14,561 nt of DNA from Chloroflexi bacterium RBG_19FT_COMBO_55_16 (GCA_001795335.1 MGOK01000037.1:695-15255), one strand, 5' to 3'. Positions 1 to 7,041 are shown, numbered from the stretch's first letter. The notes: generated from the letters alone by a model not told the origin. Numbers and translations are program-made.

Positions 1-581
1 CGGCGTGGGAAGTAATACAGCATATCCCCCAATGACTCGAGTCCCAGTCGCTTGAGAGTCATTCCGTGGCGCGGACCGACACCGGGCAGCACGGTTACTG
101 AGGCGGTGAGCGCGGCCGGAGGAGAAGCCGGGGGAGGCGCTGGCTGGGGTTTCCTGGGTTGTGGGACCGGCTTGGGTTGCGGTGCAGGCTCAGCTTGCTC
201 TGCCTTTTCCAGAGATTCTTCTTTCATTTCAACTTCGATATCGATCTCCACCTCTTCGCCTGCTGGTGCAGCTGTGGGGGGCAGAGCCTCTGGCTCGGCT
301 GCGGGGGAGGTGACTGGGGATGTTTCCGCTTCCGTTCCTCGTTGGATGCGCCGCCACAGGCCTTGCAGGGCTTCCTGGCGGGAAGCGGCGCTCAAGCGAT
401 GGTAATCTCGCAGGCGGGAGATGACAGCCGAGATCAGTTCTTCTGGCAGACCATCGGCGTGCGCTTCCGCCTCCCAGGGGTCCAGCATGCGCTCCAGGCC
501 GCCTACCACGGCGCGGTTGTCGTAGCCGCGTTCGGACTCCAGCTTGAAGAATTTTTGTAATTTTTGCAGAGAGGGATTCAT
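1..581 (-). CDS. recG: ATP-dependent DNA helicase RecG, N-terminal part (cut by window edge)
   Basis: RecG remodels stalled replication forks and branched DNA. Only the first 193 residues are in the window. Near the end the protein reads LPGVGP (165-170), then LKRLGLESLGDML and YYFPR, the classic start of the RecG wedge domain (GVGP...L..LGI.T..DLL..FPRR). Before it lies an extension of about 160 residues: a helical part (1-82, with ERGYDNRAVVGGLERM at 17-32) and a linker rich in Glu, Ala and Pro (83-160). Bacillus and E. coli RecG start close to the wedge, so the extension is unusual; as I recall, Chloroflexota RecGs carry one. The gene is last in the asp23-fakA-degV-degV operon, 46 nt after the preceding stop. 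No Shine-Dalgarno sequence precedes the ATG, and an extended -10 sits just upstream, so a leaderless transcript is possible. Confidence 0.9.
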   Translation of the reverse strand, partial: MNPSLQKLQKFFKLESERGYDNRAVVGGLERMLDPWEAEAHADGLPEELISAVISRLRDYHRLSAASRQEALQGLWRRIQRGTEAETSPVTSPAAEPEALPPTAAPAGEEVEIDIEVEMKEESLEKAEQAEPAPQPKPVPQPRKPQPAPPPASPPAALTASVTVLPGVGPRHGMTLKRLGLESLGDMLYYFPR

Positions 582-588
582 CTGAGGT

Positions 589-597
589 ATTTTACCA
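589..597 (-). promoter_or_regulatory. Possible extended -10 promoter for recG
   Basis: On the minus strand the gap between the DegV gene and recG reads TGGTAAAAT, an extended -10 (TGn + TAAAAT) whose last base is 8 nt before the recG ATG at 581. Transcription would begin at or within two bases of the start codon, which fits the lack of a ribosome binding site. A TTGACT lies upstream (618-623), but its 23-nt spacing is too long for a normal -35. Low confidence without transcript data. Confidence 0.35.
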
Positions 598-627
598 GGA
601 TAGTATCCCCCAAACCCAGTCAATTCG

Positions 628-1458
628 TTAGATAGTCAGCGCGGCAAAACCAAGTCCATTCGGTCCAACATGAGCGCCGATCACAGTGGTGATATTGACC
701 AACAAAGGCGCGGTGGGCAGCTGCGGGGCGAAGCTTTCCAGAATCTGGCGCGCCTCGGATTCGGCGTTGGTATGCAAAATAGCCAAGCGCTCGAGAGGGC
801 CCAGGTCATGCAAGACGGCCAGGAGGTGGGCGATGCCTTTGCCCCGAGTGCGGACTTCTCCCAGGCGTTGGACGAGGCCATCTTTTACTTCTACCAGGAG
901 TTTAATGTTCAGCAGGGAACCAATGCCGGCGCGCACCCAGGAGACTCGCCCACTACGCCGCACATACTCAAGTGTATCCAAAAGGGCGACCACTCGCGCC
1001 CGGGGGCGGATATGTACCAGATGAGCTAAGATCGCCTCCAGGGAAAGACCGGCAGCTGCATCTTCGGCGGCAGCCAAGGCCTGGAATCCCAACCCGAGGG
1101 TGACTGTTTCACTATCGATGACATGGATGCGGCCAGTGAAGGTCTGAGCTGCTACACTGGCAGCGTTAAAGATACCGCTCAGTAGGCGGGAGGCGTGGAT
1201 TGAGATGATGTGGTCGGCGCCCAGTTGGAAGAGTTTTTCGTACAGGGCGTGGTAAGTCCCTGATGAGGCCGTGGCAGTAGTTGGAAAGGTTTTCATTCCA
1301 GGCTGCCGAACATAAAAGTCGTGGCGCGAGAATCCTTCGTCATCCGCGACACTTTCTCCATCGATCACCAGAATATTTGGCACGATGTGAATCTGGTATT
1401 GGTGCGCGAGATCATAGGGGATATCACAAGTGCTGTCGGTGACAATGGCGATCTGCAT
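628..1458 (-). CDS. fakB: DegV family fatty-acid-binding protein (FakB-like)
   Basis: This 276-residue protein has the full DegV/FakB pattern. FakB proteins hold a fatty acid and present its carboxylate to FakA for phosphorylation to acyl-phosphate. Visible motifs: TDSTCD (7-12), PTTATASSG (59-67, in place of the usual TTSQPS), HASRLLSG (88-95), VIDSETVTLGLG (113-124), RRSGRVS (167-173) and VIGAHVGPNGLG (259-270). R171 and H263 align with the Arg and His that contact the lipid carboxylate in S. aureus FakB1 (R170 and H266, from memory). Length is normal for the family. It lies 23 nt after the second degV gene and two genes after fakA, which strongly supports the FakB role. The ribosome binding site is weak (AGGT about 13 nt upstream), so coupling to the upstream gene is likely. 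The lipid bound cannot be read from the sequence. Confidence 0.88.
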   Translation of the reverse strand: MQIAIVTDSTCDIPYDLAHQYQIHIVPNILVIDGESVADDEGFSRHDFYVRQPGMKTFPTTATASSGTYHALYEKLFQLGADHIISIHASRLLSGIFNAASVAAQTFTGRIHVIDSETVTLGLGFQALAAAEDAAAGLSLEAILAHLVHIRPRARVVALLDTLEYVRRSGRVSWVRAGIGSLLNIKLLVEVKDGLVQRLGEVRTRGKGIAHLLAVLHDLGPLERLAILHTNAESEARQILESFAPQLPTAPLLVNITTVIGAHVGPNGLGFAALTI

Positions 1459-1481
1459 GGGTTAGTCTGACCTGGATTACC

Positions 1482-2336
1482 TCAGCCTTCCATAACCACC
1501 AATCCCAAGCTACGCGGTCCGAGGATGGTCGCCAGGCCGGTACCCAGAGTGTGTTCACTGAAGGCGGTGGCGGGGAAAAGGTCTTTAATCCGCTGGCGGA
1601 GATTGTAGACTTCGCTCTCGAAAGGTAAGGTGCCCTTGAGCAGGGAAATGTGCTTTAACTCGCCGAACTCTCCGAGGAATTCAACCAGTAAATCGAGCAG
1701 GTGGTGGAAGGAACGGGCTTTCTGAACTGGCACCAAGCGGCCGTTCTCTAACAGGATGATCGGAATCACCCCCAACATTTCACCCACTACAGCCTGAGCC
1801 GGGTCGATATGGCCGCCCAGCGGCAGGTATGAGAGGCTTTGCACACAAAAAACCGTGTAAATGTGGGCTACCAGGTGGCGCACTAGCTGCTTGATCTCCT
1901 TCGCGGTCGCACCACCTTGAGCGGCTTCGGCGGCTGCCTGAACCAGCAACCCCAGTCCGACGCCGGTAGTCTGCGAATCGAGTACAGTCAGAGATATTCG
2001 CCCCGGTAGGGTCCCGGCGGCCTGGTTGGCATTGGTGACGGCCTGACTGAGACGCGCCGAGAGCAAGATAGCGAGAATCTCTGGGTGTTCCTCTCCCAGG
2101 GAGAGGAAAGCCCGCTGAAACTCCTCTGGATTCGGCGCGTGTGCCTGGGCGGATTTACCGTCACGGGCGGTGAGCGGCAGGTCGTAAATTGACAGGCCTT
2201 GGCCGTCAAGGTAGCTCACGCGGTTGAGATTGATCCTGTGGGGGATGACACTCACCAAATCCTGCGCTGGGAATGGGGAGACTGTAAACTGGGCAGTGCT
2301 GTCGGTGAGGATACAAACCCCAGGCAAGTAGGTCAT
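1482..2336 (-). CDS. Divergent DegV family protein lacking usual ligand residues
   Basis: This 284-residue protein is a DegV paralogue: TDSTAQF (11-17), LLSARLSQ (91-98), VLDSQTTGVGLG (118-129), LSYLPLGGHID (168-178) and a C-terminal LGPRSLG (272-278). It departs from FakB where lipid binding occurs: the TTSQPS loop is AQAHAP (63-68), the Arg of the GGRI motif is His (H176), and the His of the GxHxGP motif appears to be Ile (I271). It may bind another ligand, bind fatty acids differently, or act as a non-carrier partner of FakA. Its ATG overlaps the fakA stop codon by 4 nt (ATGA), so the two are probably translated together in similar amounts. The DegV fold assignment is firm; the function is open. 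Confidence 0.83.
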   Translation of the reverse strand: MTYLPGVCILTDSTAQFTVSPFPAQDLVSVIPHRINLNRVSYLDGQGLSIYDLPLTARDGKSAQAHAPNPEEFQRAFLSLGEEHPEILAILLSARLSQAVTNANQAAGTLPGRISLTVLDSQTTGVGLGLLVQAAAEAAQGGATAKEIKQLVRHLVAHIYTVFCVQSLSYLPLGGHIDPAQAVVGEMLGVIPIILLENGRLVPVQKARSFHHLLDLLVEFLGEFGELKHISLLKGTLPFESEVYNLRQRIKDLFPATAFSEHTLGTGLATILGPRSLGLVVMEG

Positions 2337-4021
2337 TCGATGGATATGATAAACTGGTAATGTGGCTGGCCACCATCCTGGAGTTCAACATCCAGATTGG
2401 GGTAGGCAATGCGTATGGCGTCAGCGATGTGGTTGGCATCATGCCTGGTTACATCAGAGCCGTAGAAGAGCGTAACCAGCTCGTAGTCCGCCGCGTTGGC
2501 TTTTTTGAGTAGGCCCAGGCAGGCATCCTCTAAGTTGCTCGTCGAGTGGACCAATTTCCGGTTGAATAGAGCGATAATCTCTCCCTCGCGGACACGGACG
2601 CCGTCAATATCGGCATCGCGGATGGCGGTAGTGATCTCACCAGTTTGAACCTCATCCAGGGCTTCGTTCATCTCGGCGATCACCGCATCGAAATCGCCGT
2701 CAGGAACCAGGCGCAGCATGGCCGCTAACCCTTCTGGGATGGTGCGGCTGGGAATGACGGCTACATTCTTTACGGAGAGCTCTGCTACGGATTTGGCAGC
2801 CAGGATGATGTTCTTGTTATTGGGGAGGATGATCACCTGATCGGTGGGCAGGTTTTCAAAAGCATTCAGGATATCCTGGGTACTGGGATTCATCGTCTGC
2901 CCGCCTTCGACGATGGCTGCTACCCCCAGGCTGGCGAACACGCGGGCAATGCCTAGTCCGGGCGAAACAGCCACCACGGCGATCTGGCCTGGCTCGATGG
3001 GGGTCAGGTTCAGCCGGCCGCCGCGCGCCTTGCGTTCAATCGCCTCCATTTGTTCAATCAGATTCTCCATCGAAACTTTTGTGATCGTGCCCAACGACAT
3101 GGTGTAATCGATCGGTTCGTAGCGTTTCTCGGTGGGAACGTGGATGTGCATACGATACATGCCATCCCCTTCGCCGACTTGAATGGAGGTGCCCATTTTC
3201 TGCAGGTCATCGTAAAACTTTTCCAGGTTGAGTGGAATTTGCGGTCGGAAGTCGACCACGACTTCGTAATCCTGGCCTGGCTCGATCGTTTCCAAGGTGT
3301 CCTCCAGGTTCATGGCAGAAAGGGGCTGGACGGAGGTGATCGGAGAATCGATCTGCAGACCGTTGATATAGCGTAACATGCCTTCCATGAGAAAGAAGAG
3401 GCCTTTCCCGCCAGCATCGACCACGCCGGCTTTTTTGAGCTCCGCCAGCAATTCGGGTGTATGTTCGACCGATATATCTGCGGCTGCGACCACTCGTTCC
3501 AGGATGGTAATTGGGTCCACTGTTTCCTGGAGGGCTTCCCTGGCAGCCGTGGCAGAGTCCTTGGCGACGGTCAGGATGGTGCCTTCTACGGGGCGCACGA
3601 CGCCTTTGTAGGCCGTATCGCGCGCTGCGGCGAAAGCCTGTACCAGGGTTGGCCCATCGAGCTCTTCCAGGTTGTCCACGCCGCGGGCAAAACCGCGCCA
3701 TAATTGGGAGAGGATGACACCGGAGTTGCCGCGCGCCCCCATCAGAGCGCCATGCGCGACGGCATGGGCTATTTTACCGAAGTTGCGCTCGGGTGATCCG
3801 GCGATCTCGTCGTAAGCAGATTGCATGGTGAGCACCATGTTGATGCCGGTATCGCCATCTGGGACCGGAAAGACGTTGAGTACATTAACTGTCTGCTGGT
3901 TGGTCCGCAGCCAGGTCAGGCCGGCTTCGATCAGCTTCTTCAAGGCTTGCCCGTCTATGGGGGCGATGCGGAATTGCTTCTGTCGCTTCGCTATTAATAA
4001 GGATTGCGATTCTAATTTCAT
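2333..4021 (-). CDS. fakA: Fatty acid kinase catalytic subunit FakA (DhaL domain, YloV family)
   Basis: This 562-residue protein phosphorylates fatty acids held by FakB, giving acyl-phosphate for phospholipid synthesis or signalling. The N-terminal DhaL domain (about 20-215) has NVFPVPDGDTG (49-59), whose Asp residues bind Mg-ATP, then GALMGARGNSG (91-101) and DAGGKG (202-207). A middle domain follows, with HIH at 292-294. The C-terminal DhaK-like domain has VSPGLG (352-357), GGQTMNPST (373-381) and LPNNKN (399-404), all typical of YloV/FakA. I chose the ATG at 4021; an in-frame start at 4090 would add 23 unremarkable residues and overlap the asp23 end. Neither has a strong ribosome binding site. 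The gene follows asp23 by 40 nt and overlaps the next degV by 4 nt. A Cys that I recall as a zinc ligand of the S. aureus middle domain appears to be Val here (near 254). Confidence 0.92.
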   Translation of the reverse strand: MKLESQSLLIAKRQKQFRIAPIDGQALKKLIEAGLTWLRTNQQTVNVLNVFPVPDGDTGINMVLTMQSAYDEIAGSPERNFGKIAHAVAHGALMGARGNSGVILSQLWRGFARGVDNLEELDGPTLVQAFAAARDTAYKGVVRPVEGTILTVAKDSATAAREALQETVDPITILERVVAAADISVEHTPELLAELKKAGVVDAGGKGLFFLMEGMLRYINGLQIDSPITSVQPLSAMNLEDTLETIEPGQDYEVVVDFRPQIPLNLEKFYDDLQKMGTSIQVGEGDGMYRMHIHVPTEKRYEPIDYTMSLGTITKVSMENLIEQMEAIERKARGGRLNLTPIEPGQIAVVAVSPGLGIARVFASLGVAAIVEGGQTMNPSTQDILNAFENLPTDQVIILPNNKNIILAAKSVAELSVKNVAVIPSRTIPEGLAAMLRLVPDGDFDAVIAEMNEALDEVQTGEITTAIRDADIDGVRVREGEIIALFNRKLVHSTSNLEDACLGLLKKANAADYELVTLFYGSDVTRHDANHIADAIRIAYPNLDVELQDGGQPHYQFIISIE

Positions 4022-4061
4022 CAAGAGATCCGTAGTCTTAGGTAGAAAGTCGAAGAGGGGA

Positions 4062-4418
4062 TTAATCCAGATCGCTGATCCGCAATCCACTCACATGGAC
4101 GTTGACCTGGTTTACTGGCATTCCCAGGGCTTTCTCGACATGGAACCGCACGGTGTTGGCAACACTGCTGGCTACGGCCTTGATGCGTGTCCCGTATTCG
4201 ATGACAATATAAATATCGATGTTGATGTTTTGGCTGTCGTAAGTGACTTCGATCCCTTGGGTTGGGTCTTTGACAAGGACATTGGTCAGACCGTTGATCA
4301 GGTTTTTGGGTGCCAGTCCAACAACGCCATAGGATTGCAGGGCAGCTTGAAAGGCAATGGTGGCGACTGCCCTGGGTGCGACATGGATGCTGCCAATGGG
4401 AGTGGTTTCTCCGGTCAT
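4062..4418 (-). CDS. Asp23/Gls24 family envelope stress response protein (YloU-like)
   Basis: This 118-residue protein is of the Asp23/Gls24 (DUF322) family. It opens with GSIHVAPRAVATIAFQAAL (9-27) and SYGVVGLA (29-36), the standard family start, then NINIDIYIVIEYGTRI (64-79) and VNVHVSGL (105-112). These are small alpha/beta cytosolic proteins, membrane-associated or linked to envelope stress in Firmicutes; the biochemical role is unsettled. No signal peptide or membrane helix is seen. It is the first gene of the minus-strand operon, with a clear AGAGGT ribosome binding site (4423-4428) 4 nt before the ATG. It directly precedes fakA, as yloU precedes yloV in Bacillus, so this member very probably belongs to fatty-acid-kinase biology. 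It diverges from rpmB. I could not settle on a convincing promoter for it in the shared region 4419-4480. Confidence 0.9.
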   Translation of the reverse strand: MTGETTPIGSIHVAPRAVATIAFQAALQSYGVVGLAPKNLINGLTNVLVKDPTQGIEVTYDSQNINIDIYIVIEYGTRIKAVASSVANTVRFHVEKALGMPVNQVNVHVSGLRISDLD

Positions 4419-4448
4419 ATCAACCTCTGTTATGATTTAACACTTAGC

Positions 4449-4477
4449 TTGTAATCAGATACGATTTATGGTAAGAT
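4449..4477 (+). promoter_or_regulatory. Sigma-70-type promoter for rpmB
   Basis: TTGTAA (4449-4454) and TAAGAT (4472-4477) are separated by exactly 17 nt. The -10 is preceded by TGG, giving an extended -10 as well. It faces rpmB and predicts a start near 4484. The same intergenic region must also hold the promoter of the divergent asp23-fakA operon, so the two units may influence each other. Confidence 0.6.
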
Positions 4478-4596
4478 TGCGCGGCCCGTTTCCGGGAGGC
4501 ATTCCGAATGCAGCTGTCCTGGTGAAACAAAGAATGCCAGCAGCCGGTACCTCGCGTGGTTGGGTGCAATTATCATTCAAGAAAGGAAGACAGGCA
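4478..4596 (+). promoter_or_regulatory. Untranslated leader of rpmB with tandem hairpins
   Basis: If transcription starts near 4484, the leader is about 110 nt, long for a 60-residue ribosomal protein. Two small hairpins lie close to the 5' end: CCCG/CGGG with a TTTC loop (4485-4496) and GCATT/AATGC with a CCG loop (4499-4511). It ends with AAAGGAAG (4582-4589), the L28 ribosome binding site. The frame is open upstream of the L28 start, but the extra residues look nothing like L28. I do not recognise a known riboswitch. Autoregulation by a ribosomal protein is possible but unproven. Confidence 0.4.
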
Positions 4597-4779
4597 ATGG
4601 CAATCTGCGAAAATTGTGGGAAGAAAACGACTTTTGGTCGTAATCGCCCCTGGTCGAAGAAAGCCACACGGCGGACTTTCCATCCTAACCTGCAAAACGT
4701 CTCCGTGTATGTGAACGGGCGCAAGGTTCGTAAAGTATTGTGCACCAAGTGCATCCGCACGCTGGTAAAAACTGACTAA
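4597..4779 (+). CDS. rpmB: 50S ribosomal protein L28 (zinc-binding, four-cysteine form)
   Basis: This 60-residue protein is a structural part of the large ribosomal subunit. It reads MAICENCGKK at the start, then RNRPWSKKATRRTFHPNL (15-32), VYVNGRKVRKV (38-48) and CTKC (49-52). C4, C7, C49 and C52 form two CxxC pairs, as in the zinc-containing (C+) version. The ATG at 4597 is preceded by AAAGGA with 9-nt spacing; longer in-frame starts upstream are rejected because L28 begins at this methionine. The gene stands alone on its strand, with its own promoter (4449-4477) and terminator (4842-4867). It is divergent from asp23-fakA, the same arrangement as rpmB-yloU-yloV in Bacillus. Confidence 0.95.
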   Translation: MAICENCGKKTTFGRNRPWSKKATRRTFHPNLQNVSVYVNGRKVRKVLCTKCIRTLVKTD

Positions 4780-4841
4780 CCAACTTTCCTGCACCCCAAC
4801 TTTAGAAGGCTCTTGAGGCCTGAATTTTTTCACAGAATAAT

Positions 4842-4867
4842 ATCACGGCGCTGGCCGTGATTTTTAT
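4842..4867 (+). terminator. Intrinsic terminator of rpmB
   Basis: ATCACGGC (4842-4849) pairs with GCCGTGAT (4854-4861) around a GCTG loop: an 8-bp perfect stem running into a T-rich stretch (4861-4868). A weaker hairpin with TTTTTT lies just before it (4807-4830). The stem also lies downstream of the convergent kinase gene ending at 4879. Read on that strand it is followed by ATATTATT, so it may work weakly both ways. Confidence 0.75.
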
Positions 4868-4878
4868 TGGCCGGAGAA

Positions 4879-5943
4879 CTACCGGATGGGGGGGTTAAAA
4901 ACGAAGTATATCCACAAGAAGAAGGGAATTAGCCCTCCAACGGCGATAAAAGCGATCAACCCTAATGCGATGGTGATCCAATCGATCTCTAAGGGGTTCA
5001 CTTCTGACCTGGTTGGCCGACTTTGTCCTGGTGCACTGGGGGATGGGGTAGGCCGAGGGACGGGGCTTGCCCGCGGAGGAAGGCTTTGGGGCGGGGGAAC
5101 CTCCTCCACCGCGGGATCCGCCTGCGGCTGGACAGTCATTAACACCCTTCCGAATTGGTCAGCGGTGCGGTAGCGTGCAGCGGGTTCCTTGGCAAGCACT
5201 TTTAAAAGGATCTGTTCCAAAGCGGGAGGGATCGCCGGGTTGAGCTGGCGCGGCGCCTTGAGGATGCCCTGGCGGTGCAGACGGGCCAGCTCGGTGGAGG
5301 AGGAGGCAGTGAAAGGCAGTTGGCCGGTGAGCATTTCGTACATCATAACTCCCAGCGAATACACGTCCGACGCCGGGGAGGGTGCCAACCCAGCCGCTTG
5401 CTCTGGTGAAAAGTACTGTGGAGAACCCCAGACTACCTCGGCCTTCTCATCGGGGCGGATGGAAGCCAAGGCGCGGGCGATACCGAAATCGACGACTTTC
5501 AGGCGTTGGTCCGGGGTGATCAGCATGTTCTGCGGCTTGAGGTCGCAGTGAACCAGGCCAGCCCGGTGGGCATACCCGACTCCAGCGCATGCCTGGATGA
5601 GCAGGGAGAGCGTCTCAGCAATGCTGAAGCGGCCATGCTTCTGCAGCAAGCTCTTCAGATCGGTGCCAGACACATGCTCCATGACGATGAACAGGCGACC
5701 GGCATCCAACCCAAAATCGTGCACCGTGACGATATTCGGGTGGGACAGATTGGCAGCTGCCCTGGCTTCCTGGCGAAAATGTTCGCGAAACGCCGCATCG
5801 CGTGAGAAATCTGCACGCAGGACTTTGATCGCTACCGTACGTTCGAGCATCAAATCACGCGCCCTGTAAACAACTGCCATCCCCCCACTGCCCAGAGGTT
5901 GCTCGAGCTGGTAGCGATTGTTCAAGATGTTCATTTCTGGCAT
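4879..5943 (-). CDS. Hanks-type Ser/Thr protein kinase with C-terminal membrane anchor
   Basis: This 354-residue protein is a eukaryotic-like Ser/Thr kinase. Kinase domain, about 11-270: GSGGMAVVY glycine loop (18-26), VAIKVL with catalytic K40, HCDLKPQN catalytic loop (132-139), VDFGIA (151-156), SPEQ (179-182, in place of APE) and D193. The residue before the catalytic Asp is Cys, not Arg, so it is a non-RD kinase, which often depends less on activation-loop phosphorylation. A Pro/Ser-rich linker (280-315) leads to one hydrophobic helix (about 321-349) and a five-residue tail: a C-terminal anchor with almost nothing outside. No PASTA or other sensor domain is present, so input probably comes from partners or the membrane. 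M4 is an alternative start. It converges on rpmB and diverges from the lipid kinase gene 108 nt away. Substrates are unknown. Confidence 0.92.
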   Translation of the reverse strand: MPEMNILNNRYQLEQPLGSGGMAVVYRARDLMLERTVAIKVLRADFSRDAAFREHFRQEARAAANLSHPNIVTVHDFGLDAGRLFIVMEHVSGTDLKSLLQKHGRFSIAETLSLLIQACAGVGYAHRAGLVHCDLKPQNMLITPDQRLKVVDFGIARALASIRPDEKAEVVWGSPQYFSPEQAAGLAPSPASDVYSLGVMMYEMLTGQLPFTASSSTELARLHRQGILKAPRQLNPAIPPALEQILLKVLAKEPAARYRTADQFGRVLMTVQPQADPAVEEVPPPQSLPPRASPVPRPTPSPSAPGQSRPTRSEVNPLEIDWITIALGLIAFIAVGGLIPFFLWIYFVFNPPIR

Positions 5944-5974
5944 AATGCTGTTCCCACGTAGCGGACTAATGCGA

Positions 5975-5983
5975 ATTTTACCA
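5975..5983 (-). promoter_or_regulatory. Possible extended -10 promoter for the membrane-anchored kinase
   Basis: The minus strand reads TGGTAAAAT here, an extended -10, 31 nt before the kinase ATG. The -35 match is poor. The identical nonamer precedes recG at 589-597, which supports a real promoter element used by this genome. Confidence 0.35.
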
Positions 5984-6008
5984 CGCTGATCTTTGAATTC
6001 AGTTGTAG

Positions 6009-6014
6009 TAAAAT
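6009..6014 (+). promoter_or_regulatory. Possible -10 element for the lipid kinase operon
   Basis: TAAAAT (6009-6014) lies 37 nt before the plus-strand ATG at 6052. At 17-nt spacing the -35 would be CTGATC (5986-5991), a weak match. It would overlap the oppositely facing element at 5975-5983, so the two divergent units probably share control DNA. Confidence 0.25.
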
Positions 6015-6051
6015 CATTCCATTCTCCGTACCCGGATGAAAAGGTAGAGCG

Positions 6052-7041
6052 ATGCCCAGCGCATTATTGGTTTATAACCCGGTCGCCGGGAGATACCCCT
6101 CCCGGTTGTTGACTGAGCGGGCAGCCAGCCTGTTGCAGAAGCACGGTTGGCAAATCCAGATCGAAACGAGCAAAGATGGGAACCATATCACCCAGCTCGC
6201 CCATCAGGCTGCTGCGGAAAAGCTGGACGCTTTCTATGTGGTTGGAGGAGATGGCTCACTTGGCCACGCTTTACCGGGCCTGATCGGCACGCAAACCGCT
6301 TTGGGTGTTTTGCCAGCGGGGACATCCAATGTCTGGGCGCAGGAAATTGGCTTGCCCGGGTTGACCTGGACGCGCATCATGGCGCTCGAAGAAAGCGCCC
6401 GGCGGCTGGCGCAAGCCCAGGTGTGGGAAGTGGATGTCGGTCTATGCAATCAGGTCCCATTCCTGCTCTGGGCGGGTGTAGGTCTGGATGCGTTTGTCGT
6501 CCACCACATCGAACCACGCAGCCAATGGGAGAAAAACTTCTCTGTCGTCCATTACCTAGCCACGGCAGTCTGGAATGCTACAATCTGGCACGGCATTAAT
6601 CTGGGTGTGATCGAGGGAGGCGAATTGACGCAAGGCCATTTCATGCTGGCCGTGGTAAGCAATATCCACCTTTACGCAGGCGGTATTGCAAACATTTCTC
6701 CCAACGCCTTGCTCGACGATGGCTTGATGGACTTGTGGTTGTTTGAAGGGAAGAATCTGGAGGATGCCGTGCAGCAAGCCTGGAACCTGTGGGCCGGACG
6801 CCATATCCAGTCTAACCGGGTACAACAAATCCAATTCCAAAAGATTTCCCTGGAGTCAGATTCCCCGATCCATTTACAAATCGATGGGGAGCCAGAGAAG
6901 GGAAGCGAGCTGCTTACGATCGAGGTGCTCCCCCGCGCCTTAAAAGTTCTGGTGCCAGACATCACTCCCCGGACTCTTTTTGCCAGAGCCCCGCTTGGAG
7001 AGCCAGGCGATTGGCCGAAGAAAGCCAGGATCAACAAATGA
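6052..7041 (+). CDS. Diacylglycerol kinase family lipid kinase (DAGK catalytic domain)
   Basis: This 329-residue protein belongs to the DgkB/YegS/sphingosine-kinase superfamily, which transfers phosphate from ATP to a lipid hydroxyl, commonly diacylglycerol to phosphatidic acid. Visible: YNPVAGR near the start (8-14), the nucleotide-binding GGDGSLGH (64-71), LPAGTSNVWAQEIGLP (86-101), DDGLMDLWLF (222-231) and QIDGEP (274-279). The usual pattern is GGDGT..E; here the Glu position carries His (H71), which could alter metal or substrate binding. No membrane helix is seen, so it probably acts at the inner membrane surface. The start has AAAGG 7 nt upstream. It is the first of four plus-strand genes and overlaps the next by 4 nt. 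A neighbouring fatty-acid kinase operon suggests, but does not prove, a shared lipid theme. The exact lipid substrate is unknown. Confidence 0.88.
   Translation: MPSALLVYNPVAGRYPSRLLTERAASLLQKHGWQIQIETSKDGNHITQLAHQAAAEKLDAFYVVGGDGSLGHALPGLIGTQTALGVLPAGTSNVWAQEIGLPGLTWTRIMALEESARRLAQAQVWEVDVGLCNQVPFLLWAGVGLDAFVVHHIEPRSQWEKNFSVVHYLATAVWNATIWHGINLGVIEGGELTQGHFMLAVVSNIHLYAGGIANISPNALLDDGLMDLWLFEGKNLEDAVQQAWNLWAGRHIQSNRVQQIQFQKISLESDSPIHLQIDGEPEKGSELLTIEVLPRALKVLVPDITPRTLFARAPLGEPGDWPKKARINK

Noticed and set aside
52..560. Two plus-strand open frames (to 117 and 133 residues)
   Set aside because: They lie antisense to the RecG frame, are low-complexity (Gly/Ser/Cys or Phe-rich) and have no family motif; the minus strand clearly encodes RecG.
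3825..4454. A 209-residue plus-strand frame
   Set aside because: It is antisense across fakA and asp23, both of which have firm family motifs on the minus strand.
4468..4596. Longer L28 starting upstream
   Set aside because: L28 family proteins begin at MAxxCxxC; the extra residues are leader sequence downstream of a clear promoter.
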